Shown: piece after piece, positions 54,714 to 63,361 of the stretch | How positions within the stretch are numbered: the first letter of the stretch is position 1 | Layout: each line of letters begins with the position of its first letter | Assembly: GCA_946405145.1 (NCBI GenBank) | Contig: CAMJGE010000006.1 | Coordinates: 78,350 to 142,349 of the forward strand | Origin: an uncultured Prevotella sp. | GTDB lineage: Bacteria; Bacteroidota; Bacteroidia; Bacteroidales; Bacteroidaceae | Direction of reading: 5' to 3' | DNA length: 64,000 nucleotides | The notes under the pieces: generated by a model | Seen by the model: only the letters and a program-made list of their open reading frames with translations | Databases searched by the model: none | Told to the model about the DNA's origin: nothing | Program-made: the position numbers and the translations under genes

Positions 54714-54927
54714 GTTTCAGGGCTGCGTGCTGAGAGCGGCGGATGGCATCTAGCTCATCGAGGTTCACCAGCAGATTATAGGTCTGCACATCCTCAGAAT
54801 GCACAAACTCCATGATCTCCGTCTTCGGACTGCCCTTCTCGCACACCTGCTCCTTTTTGCCCTGCGGATGAGTGCTTTTTATTCCCCTACTATAATAATA
54901 AGGTGAAACCCCGATGTTAGGTGTATG
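54709..54927 (-). pseudogene. Gene tail without start
   Basis: An open frame of about 72 codons on the minus strand contains THPQGKKEQVCEKGSPKTE and ends LDELDAIRRSQHAALKR. Its composition is protein-like, unlike the AT-rich flanks, but it has no start codon and a TAA closes the frame just upstream within the octamer array. Probably the C-terminus of a decayed mobile-element gene; family not recognised. Confidence 0.5.
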
Positions 54928-54980
54928 TTAGGTGTTTGTTAGGAGATTGTTAGGAGTTATGTTAGGTGATACGTTAGGTG
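54916..54980. repeat. GTTAGGTG array (right), 11-12 bp phased
   Basis: Six copies of GTTAGG(T/A)G start at 54916, 54927, 54938, 54949, 54961 and 54973, i.e. 11, 11, 11, 12 and 12 bp apart, about one DNA turn each. This is the reverse complement of the left array. Confidence 0.9.
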
Positions 54981-55011
54981 TTGGCAGGCTTCTGTTCAAT
55001 CTCGAAAACCA

Positions 55012-55071
55012 TTCCCATTAAGGGAACCAAATGTTCCCACGTTGGGAACCAAATATTCCCATACTGGGAAC
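55012..55071. repeat. 22-bp tandem repeat with TTCCCA...TGGGAA palindromes
   Basis: Three units start at 55012, 55034 and 55056. Each contains TTCCC, a 4-6 bp spacer and GGGAAC, joined by CAAAT. It is the same design as 1841-1912 with a different sequence. Confidence 0.85.
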
Positions 55072-55107
55072 TTCCTTTAAAGACTTGTAGAAAGGAAAAA
55101 TTCTCTG

Positions 55108-55115
55108 TATCTTTG
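55108..55115 (+). promoter_or_regulatory. Promoter-like -7 box upstream of the RNA candidate
   Basis: TATCTTTG followed by CAAC. The nearest possible product is the region of the RNA candidate. Confidence 0.45.
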
Positions 55116-55179
55116 CAACTTTTAGCTAGTTATTTGAAGATTTTTTCTTCAGAAAAGTTGTTTTTTCCCAAACTTTTTG

Positions 55180-55187
55180 TACTTTTG
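55180..55187 (+). promoter_or_regulatory. -7 box of the RNA candidate
   Basis: TACTTTTG followed by CAGATG; a TTG at 55158-55160 lies 19 bp upstream, as in the -33/-7 consensus. Confidence 0.6.
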
Positions 55188-55192
55188 CAGAT

Positions 55193-55523
55193 GCTACTTG
55201 CCCATAGGGCTGTGATGTCATCTGAGGACGACGGAGCCAGTGGGCGGAGCACTACATATTGAAAGGCGTTACTGACGCTTTGTTTTTGGCTGTTCGAAAC
55301 TTCCACAATCGAATATGCGGTTAAAGACAAATGCAGATGTAACTCCACGGGGTGTAGTATATACTCTCCGTAGTGTGCTGCGAGGGCTAACCATGTCCTC
55401 ACTAGCACACTTTACGGGTGTACTATATTCTCCAGCGTGGGTGTTTACTCTGTCTGTTTACCACCATAGGTTTCCTAAGACCTCGAATAGCAAACGGGCA
55501 GAAGTTAAGCACCCACGTTTTTT
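55193..55523 (+). ncRNA. Candidate structured RNA of about 330 nt ahead of the restriction genes
   Basis: It runs from the promoter at 55180-55187 to a T6 run at 55518-55523. Helices seen: CAGATG with CATCTG at the 5' end; a hairpin 55368-55417 in which CCGTA, GTGTGCT and GAGG pair in turn with CCTC, AGCACAC and TACGG; and a 3' domain in which 55436-55447 pairs with 55506-55517 over 12 bp (one G-U) and encloses a second 10-bp helix (55450-55459 with 55492-55501). The outer helix plus T-run would act as a terminator. No open frame of note lies inside. It could be a free small RNA (6S-like RNAs exist in this phylum) or a leader controlling the methylase gene. Confidence 0.55.
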
Positions 55524-55615
55524 CATTTTGTAGTTAAACAAATTATAACCTGTCCATTTGGGGATGCTTGGTGGACGTTACAAGATTGACTCTTCAGTAA
55601 CGAAGCAAGCTTCAT

Positions 55616-56944
55616 ATGATGGGTAGAGCTTCCAACAACTCTGAATTGAAAAAGAAATTGCTTTCAAGTTATGAAATGCTTGAAAGGAAATATACTCCCT
55701 CTGGTGTTGAGGTGGGTACATACAATACTCCAGTAAACTTTAAAGAATCAATGACCATACCAGTTCATCGGTGGTATGGCTATAAAGAAGGGTTCTCCCC
55801 TTCGTTTGTTAACGAGTTTATAAAGGCGTATGCCAAAGAAAAGAATTCTTTCATTTTTGATCCTTTTGGTGGAGTTGGTACTACAGGTCTTGAGGCAATA
55901 AAAATGGGGTATAATGCGGCTTTGATGGATGTAAACCCACTCGGTCTTTTTGTATCAAAAGCGAAGACCCGGCATTACTCAATAAGCGAGATAGAAAATG
56001 CAAAGAATGAAATTTCTCGCTTTGGCGGAATTGACAATTATGAAAGGACGGTGTGTATTGAATACAAAACAGTAATAAGGTATTTTGATTCCATAACGTG
56101 GGACTCACTATTAAGAGTTAAAAGCTATATTTCTGATATAAAGGATGAAACAACTCGCGACCTATTTTCGTTAGCCTTACTCTCTCTTATTGAAGAAATA
56201 TCTACCCATCATAAGAATGGTAATGGGGTCAAGAAGAAAAGAATACAGCCAGACGCAAATTGTTACACGACTTTACGTGACAAAGTTGTTAATATGCTAC
56301 GAATGTTTATCTCTGACATTGATGCAACTGAAAGAATGGGAGTTTGCAGTATTTTCAATCAGAGTAATCTTGAACAATATAGGTTACCCACAAAAGCAGA
56401 TGTTGTGCTAACATCACCTCCCTATGCTAATTGCTTTGACTATAGCAAGGTTTATCTTACAGAACTTTGGGTGGGTGGTTTTTTTACTCAAAAAGAAGAC
56501 CAAAAGGATTTCCGAGAGAAGTCTGTCATTAGTCATGTTCATTATTCATGGAAACCCAGAAATGAAAACTATGGTTCATATCTCGTGGATGAACTGATTG
56601 CGCCAATCCTATCTGAGGAAAAACTTTGGAGTAAGAATATTATTCCTATGTTGAAAGGATATTTTGCCGATATGGGAAAGTTCTTATATAACCTTTCTGG
56701 AAATCTAAATACGGGTGCAACTGTTGGGATCGTTGTTGGCAACTCTGTTTATGGTGGTACTCCTATTGCAACAGACATAATCTTGGCTAAACAAGCAGAA
56801 GAAATAGGTTTTGAATGCCTGCAGATAAAAGTCTATAGGAAGGTTATCGCATCGTCTCAGCAGATGGTTATACTGAGTGATTACGAAAAGCATTTTGTGC
56901 GAGAAAGTCTAATTGTATTGAAATGGCAAGGAAAAAAGAAATAG
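55616..56944 (+). CDS. DNA amino-methyltransferase 1 of the restriction locus
   Basis: The 442-residue protein has SAM-binding motif I DPFGGVGTTG (82-91) and catalytic motif IV TSPPY (266-270), the N4-cytosine/N6-adenine type; there is no Pro-Cys motif of 5-methylcytosine enzymes. About 175 residues between the motifs may hold the target-recognition domain. SPPY slightly favours N4-cytosine. The next gene overlaps it by 22 bp. Base composition is AT-richer than the housekeeping genes. It most likely protects host DNA from the nuclease encoded downstream. Confidence 0.85.
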   Translation: MMGRASNNSELKKKLLSSYEMLERKYTPSGVEVGTYNTPVNFKESMTIPVHRWYGYKEGFSPSFVNEFIKAYAKEKNSFIFDPFGGVGTTGLEAIKMGYNAALMDVNPLGLFVSKAKTRHYSISEIENAKNEISRFGGIDNYERTVCIEYKTVIRYFDSITWDSLLRVKSYISDIKDETTRDLFSLALLSLIEEISTHHKNGNGVKKKRIQPDANCYTTLRDKVVNMLRMFISDIDATERMGVCSIFNQSNLEQYRLPTKADVVLTSPPYANCFDYSKVYLTELWVGGFFTQKEDQKDFREKSVISHVHYSWKPRNENYGSYLVDELIAPILSEEKLWSKNIIPMLKGYFADMGKFLYNLSGNLNTGATVGIVVGNSVYGGTPIATDIILAKQAEEIGFECLQIKVYRKVIASSQQMVILSDYEKHFVRESLIVLKWQGKKK

Positions 56945-58179
56945 AAGAGACGGGACTATACAATCCATACGAATTGAGTTGGGGAGAGAAGATAGAGTTT
57001 CCTTCAACTAGAAACCTTCATGAATATGGTAATCGAATATACAACAGATACCCCGCAAGAAGCGTATTCTTAGTTCCACGCGCAATCCTTTCGCAATTCA
57101 AAGATAAAAATATAAAGGTTCTAGACCCTTTTATGGGATCGGGAACTACAGCAGTTGAGACTATCTTGAGCGGTAATATTCCTTATGGATTAGAGATGGA
57201 TCCTTTTGCCAGAATGGTAGCAGAAGCCAGTTCTTTTGTATTCAACAAAGGTGAACTGGAAGAGATCATTGCCCTCAAACAAGAGATAATTAATAACTGG
57301 AGAAAGTATAAGCCTGAAGAAAAACCACATTTGTCAGGTGTTGAACGCTGGTTTAAGGAAGGTGATTTGGAGTCACTACTAAGAATGAAGAAAACGATAA
57401 TATGTATCGTTCCTGACAAATACCAAAAGTTCTTTCTTGTTACGTATGCCGATGCTATCAAACCAGTATCTTTAATGGAACGTCAGTCGCTGAAACCATA
57501 CATTTCCACAAAATATACAAAGGTTACCAAAAGTGTAGATGAGTCCTTTGAATATAGTTTCAATGTCCATTTTGATGCCTTAAAAGAGATGTCTGAGCAT
57601 GTGAAAATTGGTGGAGCCATCCGTTGGATAGGAACGGATGCCACTGATTTTTCCTCAGACGAAAATGCCATTGATTTAGCGATAACATCTCCTCCATACA
57701 TAAATGCATTGGATTATACACGATGCATAAAAGTGGAGAGTGCCCTGTGTGGAACGATAGACAACATAATAGCAAATGAATTGCGTCAGAAACAAGTTGG
57801 ACATGAAAGAAGGCGTAATCAAGTTATTTATCCTGTTGTCTCTACTCTGTTCCAGCCTTTATTTGACGAAATAGCTAAGAAAGATCCACAACGAGCCCAA
57901 ACCTCATTGTCGTACTTTAACGACATATATAAGAATCTCATTTGTGTACGTAAGGTCCTTCGACCAAGAGGGGAATACCATATTATTATCGGTGACAATA
58001 CAATCCGTGATATTGACATACCTACTCATGAAATTATTAGTTCTCTTGCACAGATAGCTGGATATGAACATTTTGGTTATTATAAGTACGACATACGTGA
58101 TCATAGGACTTCTATTCCAAGAAACAAAGCGAAAAGTAAAATCCAAATAGAACACGTTTTAATGCTGAGAAAAGTATGA
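56923..58179 (+). CDS. DNA amino-methyltransferase 2 of the restriction locus
   Basis: The 418-residue protein is built like the first: motif I DPFMGSGTT (68-76), motif IV ITSPPY (254-259), and an N-terminal NRYPARSVFLVPRAIL segment seen in this methylase group. Sequence outside the motifs differs, so it is not a recent copy. Two enzymes would suit an asymmetric site in which each strand needs its own methylase. It overlaps the first gene by 22 bp and the NTPase gene by 4 bp (ATGA). Confidence 0.85.
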   Translation: MARKKEIEETGLYNPYELSWGEKIEFPSTRNLHEYGNRIYNRYPARSVFLVPRAILSQFKDKNIKVLDPFMGSGTTAVETILSGNIPYGLEMDPFARMVAEASSFVFNKGELEEIIALKQEIINNWRKYKPEEKPHLSGVERWFKEGDLESLLRMKKTIICIVPDKYQKFFLVTYADAIKPVSLMERQSLKPYISTKYTKVTKSVDESFEYSFNVHFDALKEMSEHVKIGGAIRWIGTDATDFSSDENAIDLAITSPPYINALDYTRCIKVESALCGTIDNIIANELRQKQVGHERRRNQVIYPVVSTLFQPLFDEIAKKDPQRAQTSLSYFNDIYKNLICVRKVLRPRGEYHIIIGDNTIRDIDIPTHEIISSLAQIAGYEHFGYYKYDIRDHRTSIPRNKAKSKIQIEHVLMLRKV

Positions 58180-60596
58180 ATTATAACATCAATTGCATAT
58201 ACAATTATTACGACACGCTCCTTTCTCAGTGGATTGAACTGAACGATACAATTCTAAGAGGAGAGTTTCTTGATAGCGCAGGTAATTTTACTGAAGCATC
58301 TGGCGCAGACAATTCCAACTTAAGATCTCGTGCAAAAGAGTGTTTTAGGGTCGGATTATTAACGCACGAGTTAACCAAGGGAATGAAAGCACTAAACTCT
58401 GTAAAAGGCGATGTGAACATCCAAAGCAAGTTTGGCTTTATTGTGGCATTGGTTTACAGAGCATATAATAACCATCCTTCTTCAGAAAAGTTGGTAAGGG
58501 CGATAGCTGCAATAAACGCCATCTTCTCAATAATCCAGCCTCTTGAGATAAGAAATACCGTAGTTTCAATAAATTCGATAGTATACAGGCTTTTGGAATT
58601 CTTGCCTCAACCGGAAGGATATGATAGAGGAGAATGGCTGAGATATTTGTTATCAGCTTTCTGCTGTGAATTGAAAATTGCAAAAGATGGTGAGGACATT
58701 GAAAAATTCGTCTTGGGCGATAAGAATAAAATTGCTTTACGGATAATTGGTAATAAAGAAAACGATGTGCGTTGTTCATTTTCGCAAGTTGAAGATGTTA
58801 AGGCTGCAATTCAGAATAGAGTTTCGCTTACAAATATCCATCATCAGAAATTACCGTTGTTTTTAATTGGAACATCAAGAGATGTTGTTCCTCGTGGTTT
58901 TTACGGATTAGCAGACAAATATTATAATGAATTCCTATACGAATGTTATAAGACGGAAATAAAAGATGTAAACAATTCCCCATTCAAAGATTTGTACATA
59001 GACGATGAGAGTCCAAAGTGCAAGAAAGGTGAAGTGTTAGAGACGATAAAGTCAATTTGTAGTCAGAATGTGTCATTAGCAAATAAATATCAAGCTATTA
59101 TGAAATCAATAGAAGAAGGGGCTATTGAGGCCTTAATGTATATAACAGATAAACCAAAGTCGGCGTTTACCATTTTTAAAGATCAGTCAGAAGATGATTC
59201 TAGCGATAACAACATGCGCAGTTATCTCGCTGCTATCCGTACTAAACCTTTCCTTTTGCTTGCAGGCATCTCTGGTACCGGTAAGTCTAGAATTGTGAGG
59301 AAACTGGCACAGATGACTGTCACAGAGGACCTGCAACGAAAATACGATAAGGAATACAATGGAAATGATTTCGAAAACGACAGATGGAATCTGCATACAC
59401 CAGCTAATTTCAAACTGATACAGGTAAAGCCTAACTGGCATAACTCAATGGATGTGGTGGGCTATCTGACTAACATACCAGAGCCACATTACGTATTCAC
59501 ACCATTTGTAGAGTTTATAGCCAGGGCCTGGCAACATCAGGATGTACCTTTCTTCCTTTGTCTTGACGAAATGAATCTGGCTCCTGTTGAGGAGTATTTC
59601 GCTGAATTTCTTAGCGCCATTGAAAGTCGCGCTTTTGAGAACAGGAATGGAGAGAGGGCTTATGTAACAGATCCGATTATCAAGCCATTTACTGACTTTG
59701 GCACGTTCAAAGACAAGGATGCCAAAATTGTGAATATTGGTGACGCGATGGTTAATACGCTCTTCCCAGAATTCAAGGCAAGTGATGCTGGCACTCCATT
59801 GGGCAAGATTGTTGAGCATTTCAAGCAGATGGGTCTCACGCTCCCCAAGAACCTTATTGTGATAGGTACTGTAAATATGGACGAGACAACCTATTCGTTC
59901 TCACGAAAGGTACTTGACAGGGCTATGAGTTTCGAGATGAACGAAGTGGACTATGAGAAATTCCTGATGGGTACGACAGATGATGAATTAAAAAGTATTC
60001 GTGAGGAGCTGAAGGAGGATTTGAACAAACTATTGACTGACAGAGAGATTGAAGCCAAAGAGGTAATGGGTGAGTTGGGCGATGCAGCCAAGTTTGTTAT
60101 CAATTATCTGGATCAGGTAAACAAATTGCTAAATGGTACACCATTCAAATTAGGTTATCGTGCTGCAAACGAAGCGATGCTCTATGTGAAAGCGGCCCAT
60201 GACACAAAAATGGGTGACGTAGCCTCGGCTATGAACGACTTTACGTTGATGAAGATTCTGAGCCGTTTTGAAGGCGACTCAGCAAAAATGCGTATAGACC
60301 CCAAAGACAAGAGATTGGCGGAATTAGGATATACGCCTAACGAAGTAAAAGACAAGCGCAAGGAGTCTACAGATAGAGATACCATCACCATACTGTCTTG
60401 CATGCACAAGATTATCTCGGATACCCTGATTCCAACTTCTTTAGTCAACGAGGACGAAGAAGAGACTAATGAAGGAGAACTGGATTTTGCAGAAGAACAA
60501 GCAAATAAGAATGAAAAGAAACTATCTTCACTTGTGAAGTTGGAAAGCATGATGGACCAACTGAACAGGGAGAGATTTGTGTCATATTGGAATTAA
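58176..60596 (+). CDS. McrB-like AAA+ NTPase
   Basis: The 806-residue protein has an N-terminal helical region of about 350 residues that I do not recognise and that may bind DNA. Then the AAA+ core: Walker A GISGTGKS (364-371), Walker B FLCLDEMNLAPVEEYF (Asp464, Glu465) and the sensor GTVNMDETTYSFSRKVLDRA (Asn567, Asp569), all of McrB type. McrB uses GTP to translocate DNA and trigger its partner nuclease; whether GTP or ATP is used here is unknown. A Glu-rich stretch (about 765-785) precedes the end. It begins inside the last codon of methyltransferase 2. Confidence 0.88.
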   Translation: MNYNINCIYNYYDTLLSQWIELNDTILRGEFLDSAGNFTEASGADNSNLRSRAKECFRVGLLTHELTKGMKALNSVKGDVNIQSKFGFIVALVYRAYNNHPSSEKLVRAIAAINAIFSIIQPLEIRNTVVSINSIVYRLLEFLPQPEGYDRGEWLRYLLSAFCCELKIAKDGEDIEKFVLGDKNKIALRIIGNKENDVRCSFSQVEDVKAAIQNRVSLTNIHHQKLPLFLIGTSRDVVPRGFYGLADKYYNEFLYECYKTEIKDVNNSPFKDLYIDDESPKCKKGEVLETIKSICSQNVSLANKYQAIMKSIEEGAIEALMYITDKPKSAFTIFKDQSEDDSSDNNMRSYLAAIRTKPFLLLAGISGTGKSRIVRKLAQMTVTEDLQRKYDKEYNGNDFENDRWNLHTPANFKLIQVKPNWHNSMDVVGYLTNIPEPHYVFTPFVEFIARAWQHQDVPFFLCLDEMNLAPVEEYFAEFLSAIESRAFENRNGERAYVTDPIIKPFTDFGTFKDKDAKIVNIGDAMVNTLFPEFKASDAGTPLGKIVEHFKQMGLTLPKNLIVIGTVNMDETTYSFSRKVLDRAMSFEMNEVDYEKFLMGTTDDELKSIREELKEDLNKLLTDREIEAKEVMGELGDAAKFVINYLDQVNKLLNGTPFKLGYRAANEAMLYVKAAHDTKMGDVASAMNDFTLMKILSRFEGDSAKMRIDPKDKRLAELGYTPNEVKDKRKESTDRDTITILSCMHKIISDTLIPTSLVNEDEEETNEGELDFAEEQANKNEKKLSSLVKLESMMDQLNRERFVSYWN

Positions 60597-60612
60597 AACG
60601 TAGAGACGGTCA

Positions 60613-62916
60613 ATGGCTGAGGCATTGTATAACTTTATCGTAGAGAACGACGACCTTGTTGTCAAGTTCTCGTGTGCAAACCACACGAGACGAATCGATG
60701 AGGTCGTACGCAATCTGCTAGATAAAGACAATTCCAAGCGTGAGAGTGACCCGAAGGTCACTTGTCGTTTCAAGGCTAAGACAGAGAATGTGAGTTTTTC
60801 CTTCGATGGTATAAAAAGCGAGGATGATAACCTTAGGCATCAGGCCGTTTTTTTCGAGAATACTGACTATCCACTTTTGGTAAAAGGCAAGCACCCCAAC
60901 CAAATCAAGGAAATTCGCCTGCACATAGCTGACCATAAGATTTCTGAAACAGATGACAAAGGGCGAATTCTAAGTGACGGTGGGGAACTTTATGGTACAT
61001 TGAACTTTCGTAATCAGGTAGGTGAAACAGACTTTCGCTTTTTCTATAAGAAAGTAGACAGCAACAAAGATATTGAGTTGGCTTTCGAAACGGAAGTGCT
61101 GAGTTATAAGCTTGACTACAGGAGTGACCTGCAAAGCATCATTAGGGATGTAGAGCAGGAATATGCAATGCTTAGTTACTCGTTTATGAAAGAAACTTAT
61201 CTGAGTTTCCGTAGTGGCAATACAACGAGTACTGACCTGATTTGGTGGCAGATATTCAAATCTTGCTATCAAGACATCTTGACTTATGCATCAGTTATTA
61301 TTGATCGTCCCAAACGAAGATTAAGAGTTGTACCTAAGTATGAGCGGGCTGAAAGGTTACCATTCATACCCCAGGAACTGGAAAACGAATATCACGTATA
61401 TCGCGATATGCCAGCCTATCAGTATCGGACAGAGGAACTGGTTCTGAGCCATGATACCATTGAGAACCGTTTCTTGAAATATGCGCTGAAAGAAATGGCT
61501 GCGAGATTTGTCAATGTGCGCCAGCATATTACGAAGGTGATGAGACTGGGTGATGAACAGCAACTGAGTGCAGATATTCAGCATATAGACGCAGAACTTC
61601 TACGCTTGGTTAACCATCCTTTCTTCAGAGGTGTTGGTGTGTTCAAGGGATTTTTGCAAGACAGTCTTGTGATGAAACAGGCCTACGGCTACAAGGAAAT
61701 CATGCAGTGCTGGATAAAACTGCAATGTGGCTACGAACTGGAGGATGGCACCATGAAACTGGAGGTAAAGGATGTCTCAGAACTATACGAAATATGGTGT
61801 TTCATTAAGGTGAAGAATATAGTTCAAGAGATATTGGGTGACAGGGCAACAGCCTATACTTCTGGGCATGAGGTAACGAAGGATTTCATCCCACAATTAC
61901 TGTATGGAAAGAAATCGGAGGTAGAGTTCATTAATGATGGAAAGGTTACGTTGGTGGCATTGCAATATAATGCTGAGGTGAAGAAAGAGGAGCAGAAGTC
62001 TTCATCTGCCATTGATGGTACTGATTCTTTGACAACCAAACAGCGTCCTGACATTGTATTGAGACTGTCGAAGGAAGGAGGCGAAATCAAGTACACCTAC
62101 CTGTTTGATGCCAAGTATCGCATTGATGACACTCCAACGAGTGATAACAATGATGCTCCACCTGAAGATGCCATTGACCAAATGCACCGCTATCGCGACT
62201 CCATTTACTATACGGCAGACGGTGTTGACCGAGACCACCTGCGAAAAGAAATTGTAGCAGGCTACGTTCTATTCCCTGGTAATATTCCAGAGGAGGCACT
62301 TGATGCTGAGACTGGGAATTATTACTATCTGAAATCTAGCAAGAAAATCGGTATTGGAGCATTCCCGTTGAGACCCAACAAGTCTGAGTATGCTTTGCAT
62401 GAGCAAATCAGGAAATGGATTGATGATGAAGACAGCAAGAAGATGTTGTTAGAAATGAGTATCCCACAAAAGGGTCTTGACTATGTGGATGAACACGAGG
62501 GTAAAGGTCCATATTTCCTTTCATCCATTGACCCGCATGTAAATCCTGATGAGGAGAGTATTGTTAATGGTGACGCCAAGTCTTTTGTAACAGGCTACAG
62601 CACCATTTATGCAGGTGTTGATTTCCAACAAATCAAGTACTATGTTCCTGTAAAAGACCATAAGGTTTATGGTTTTTACAAAGTGAATAGTTATGAAGCG
62701 ATAGATGCGAGCGAAACACTTCTGAAAGACAAGGAAACAAAGTTCGTCAAAGCATATAAGGGCTACAATAAGCCTTTCCGTATAAAAATAGACTTATGTG
62801 ATTATACTCCATTATCCAAGCCATTTACTTATGGCATTGATAGGAATGCTGCAAGAGGAACAGCAATGTCAGCAAGGACATTCAAAGAGTATTGTAATAA
62901 AGTGCAGGCAGATTGA
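60613..62916 (+). CDS. McrC-like nuclease (DUF2357, PD-(D/E)XK)
   Basis: The 767-residue protein has an N-terminal beta-rich DUF2357-like part (about 1-250), a helical middle with QYRTEELVLSHDTIENRFLKYAL, and a PD-(D/E)XK nuclease core: Asp480 in QRPDIVL and D499-A-K501 in YLFDAKYRI, with a helix IDQMHRYRDS after it. The catalytic residues are intact. E. coli McrC is 348 residues, so this is more than twice as long. It begins 17 bp after the NTPase gene. It probably cuts DNA lacking the methylation set by the two upstream enzymes. Confidence 0.85.
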   Translation: MAEALYNFIVENDDLVVKFSCANHTRRIDEVVRNLLDKDNSKRESDPKVTCRFKAKTENVSFSFDGIKSEDDNLRHQAVFFENTDYPLLVKGKHPNQIKEIRLHIADHKISETDDKGRILSDGGELYGTLNFRNQVGETDFRFFYKKVDSNKDIELAFETEVLSYKLDYRSDLQSIIRDVEQEYAMLSYSFMKETYLSFRSGNTTSTDLIWWQIFKSCYQDILTYASVIIDRPKRRLRVVPKYERAERLPFIPQELENEYHVYRDMPAYQYRTEELVLSHDTIENRFLKYALKEMAARFVNVRQHITKVMRLGDEQQLSADIQHIDAELLRLVNHPFFRGVGVFKGFLQDSLVMKQAYGYKEIMQCWIKLQCGYELEDGTMKLEVKDVSELYEIWCFIKVKNIVQEILGDRATAYTSGHEVTKDFIPQLLYGKKSEVEFINDGKVTLVALQYNAEVKKEEQKSSSAIDGTDSLTTKQRPDIVLRLSKEGGEIKYTYLFDAKYRIDDTPTSDNNDAPPEDAIDQMHRYRDSIYYTADGVDRDHLRKEIVAGYVLFPGNIPEEALDAETGNYYYLKSSKKIGIGAFPLRPNKSEYALHEQIRKWIDDEDSKKMLLEMSIPQKGLDYVDEHEGKGPYFLSSIDPHVNPDEESIVNGDAKSFVTGYSTIYAGVDFQQIKYYVPVKDHKVYGFYKVNSYEAIDASETLLKDKETKFVKAYKGYNKPFRIKIDLCDYTPLSKPFTYGIDRNAARGTAMSARTFKEYCNKVQAD

Positions 62917-62971
62917 ACACACTCTACCCCTGCCAAGAGCAGACGGCAAAAGTTGAGTATGTTGTATAGAG

Positions 62972-63004
62972 TTACCCGATAGCAATTAACTTGTTGTCGG
63001 GTAA
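62972..63004. terminator. Hairpin between convergent genes
   Basis: TTACCCGA (62972-62979) pairs with TCGGGTAA (62997-63004), and inner bases add to the helix. There is no T-run on either side, so rho-independent action is uncertain. Confidence 0.4.
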
Positions 63005-63229
63005 TTCATATCTGACAGGATGGGTGAAAAAGATGGCCTTGCCATCGTAAACGGCTGAGACATCAATACTTCGTCGTTGGAACTCGTCAATGAGTGCCTG
63101 ATCGTGATAAGCTCGCATACTGGACCAGCCTCGGCTTTGCACCTGGGCGTTGAAGATGTTAACTAACTCGGGAATCTGCATATCTGCGAAGCGCAGAGCA
63201 AACTTGATGTAATAAATGTGCTGTTGCAT
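62972..63229 (-). CDS. Orphan small protein (85 aa)
   Basis: The frame begins MQQHIYYIKFALRF and contains IPELVNIFNAQVQSRGWSSMRAYHDQALIDEFQRR. It looks like a real protein with an alpha/beta pattern but I know no family. The start at 63229 was preferred over 63418 because a -7 box (63345-63352) lies between them. Convergent with the nuclease gene; its stop lies in the hairpin at 62972-63004. Confidence 0.6.
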   Translation of the reverse strand: MQQHIYYIKFALRFADMQIPELVNIFNAQVQSRGWSSMRAYHDQALIDEFQRRSIDVSAVYDGKAIFFTHPVRYELPDNKLIAIG

Positions 63230-63344
63230 AACGTTTTGTTTTGAAGTGAATACTATTGCTTCCGCATCGTACTGACCACCGTGGCTACGTTTTGCTCGGT
63301 TGGCGAGTCCATCCGAAGATGACTGCTCTTGATGCTTTCGGGTG

Positions 63345-63352
63345 CAAAGATA
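63345..63352 (-). promoter_or_regulatory. -7 box of the 85-aa gene
   Basis: TATCTTTG on the minus strand followed by GCACCCG. The leader to the chosen ATG would be about 110 nt. Confidence 0.55.
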
Positions 63353-63361
63353 ATAAAAAAT

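Larger units (their letters stand above)
54465..55615. other. 1.15-kb region without an intact gene
   Basis: It separates housekeeping genes from the restriction locus. Contents in order: a DUF6078-like gene start (54506-54577), CACCTAAC copies (54610-54713), a gene tail (54709-54927), GTTAGGTG copies (54916-54980), a palindromic tandem repeat (55012-55071), two promoter-like boxes (55108-55115, 55180-55187), and a candidate structured RNA up to 55523. The last 92 bp form the leader of the first methyltransferase. Confidence 0.85.

Noticed and set aside
54610..55071. CRISPR array
   Set aside because: Repeats are 8 bp at 11-12 bp, or 22 bp without unique spacers; there are no cas genes in the window.
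55193..55523. tmRNA, RNase P RNA or SRP RNA
   Set aside because: The region lacks the conserved cores I would expect for these (tRNA-like ends, P4 sequences, GGAA-type SRP loop).
55616..58179. BREX or DISARM system
   Set aside because: No PglZ, BrxC, BrxL, DrmA/DrmB or phospholipase-D genes are present.
58176..62916. Plain type IV (modification-dependent) McrBC
   Set aside because: Two methyltransferases are coupled in front; a type IV enzyme attacking methylated DNA would endanger the host. Not excluded if the methylation type is invisible to it.
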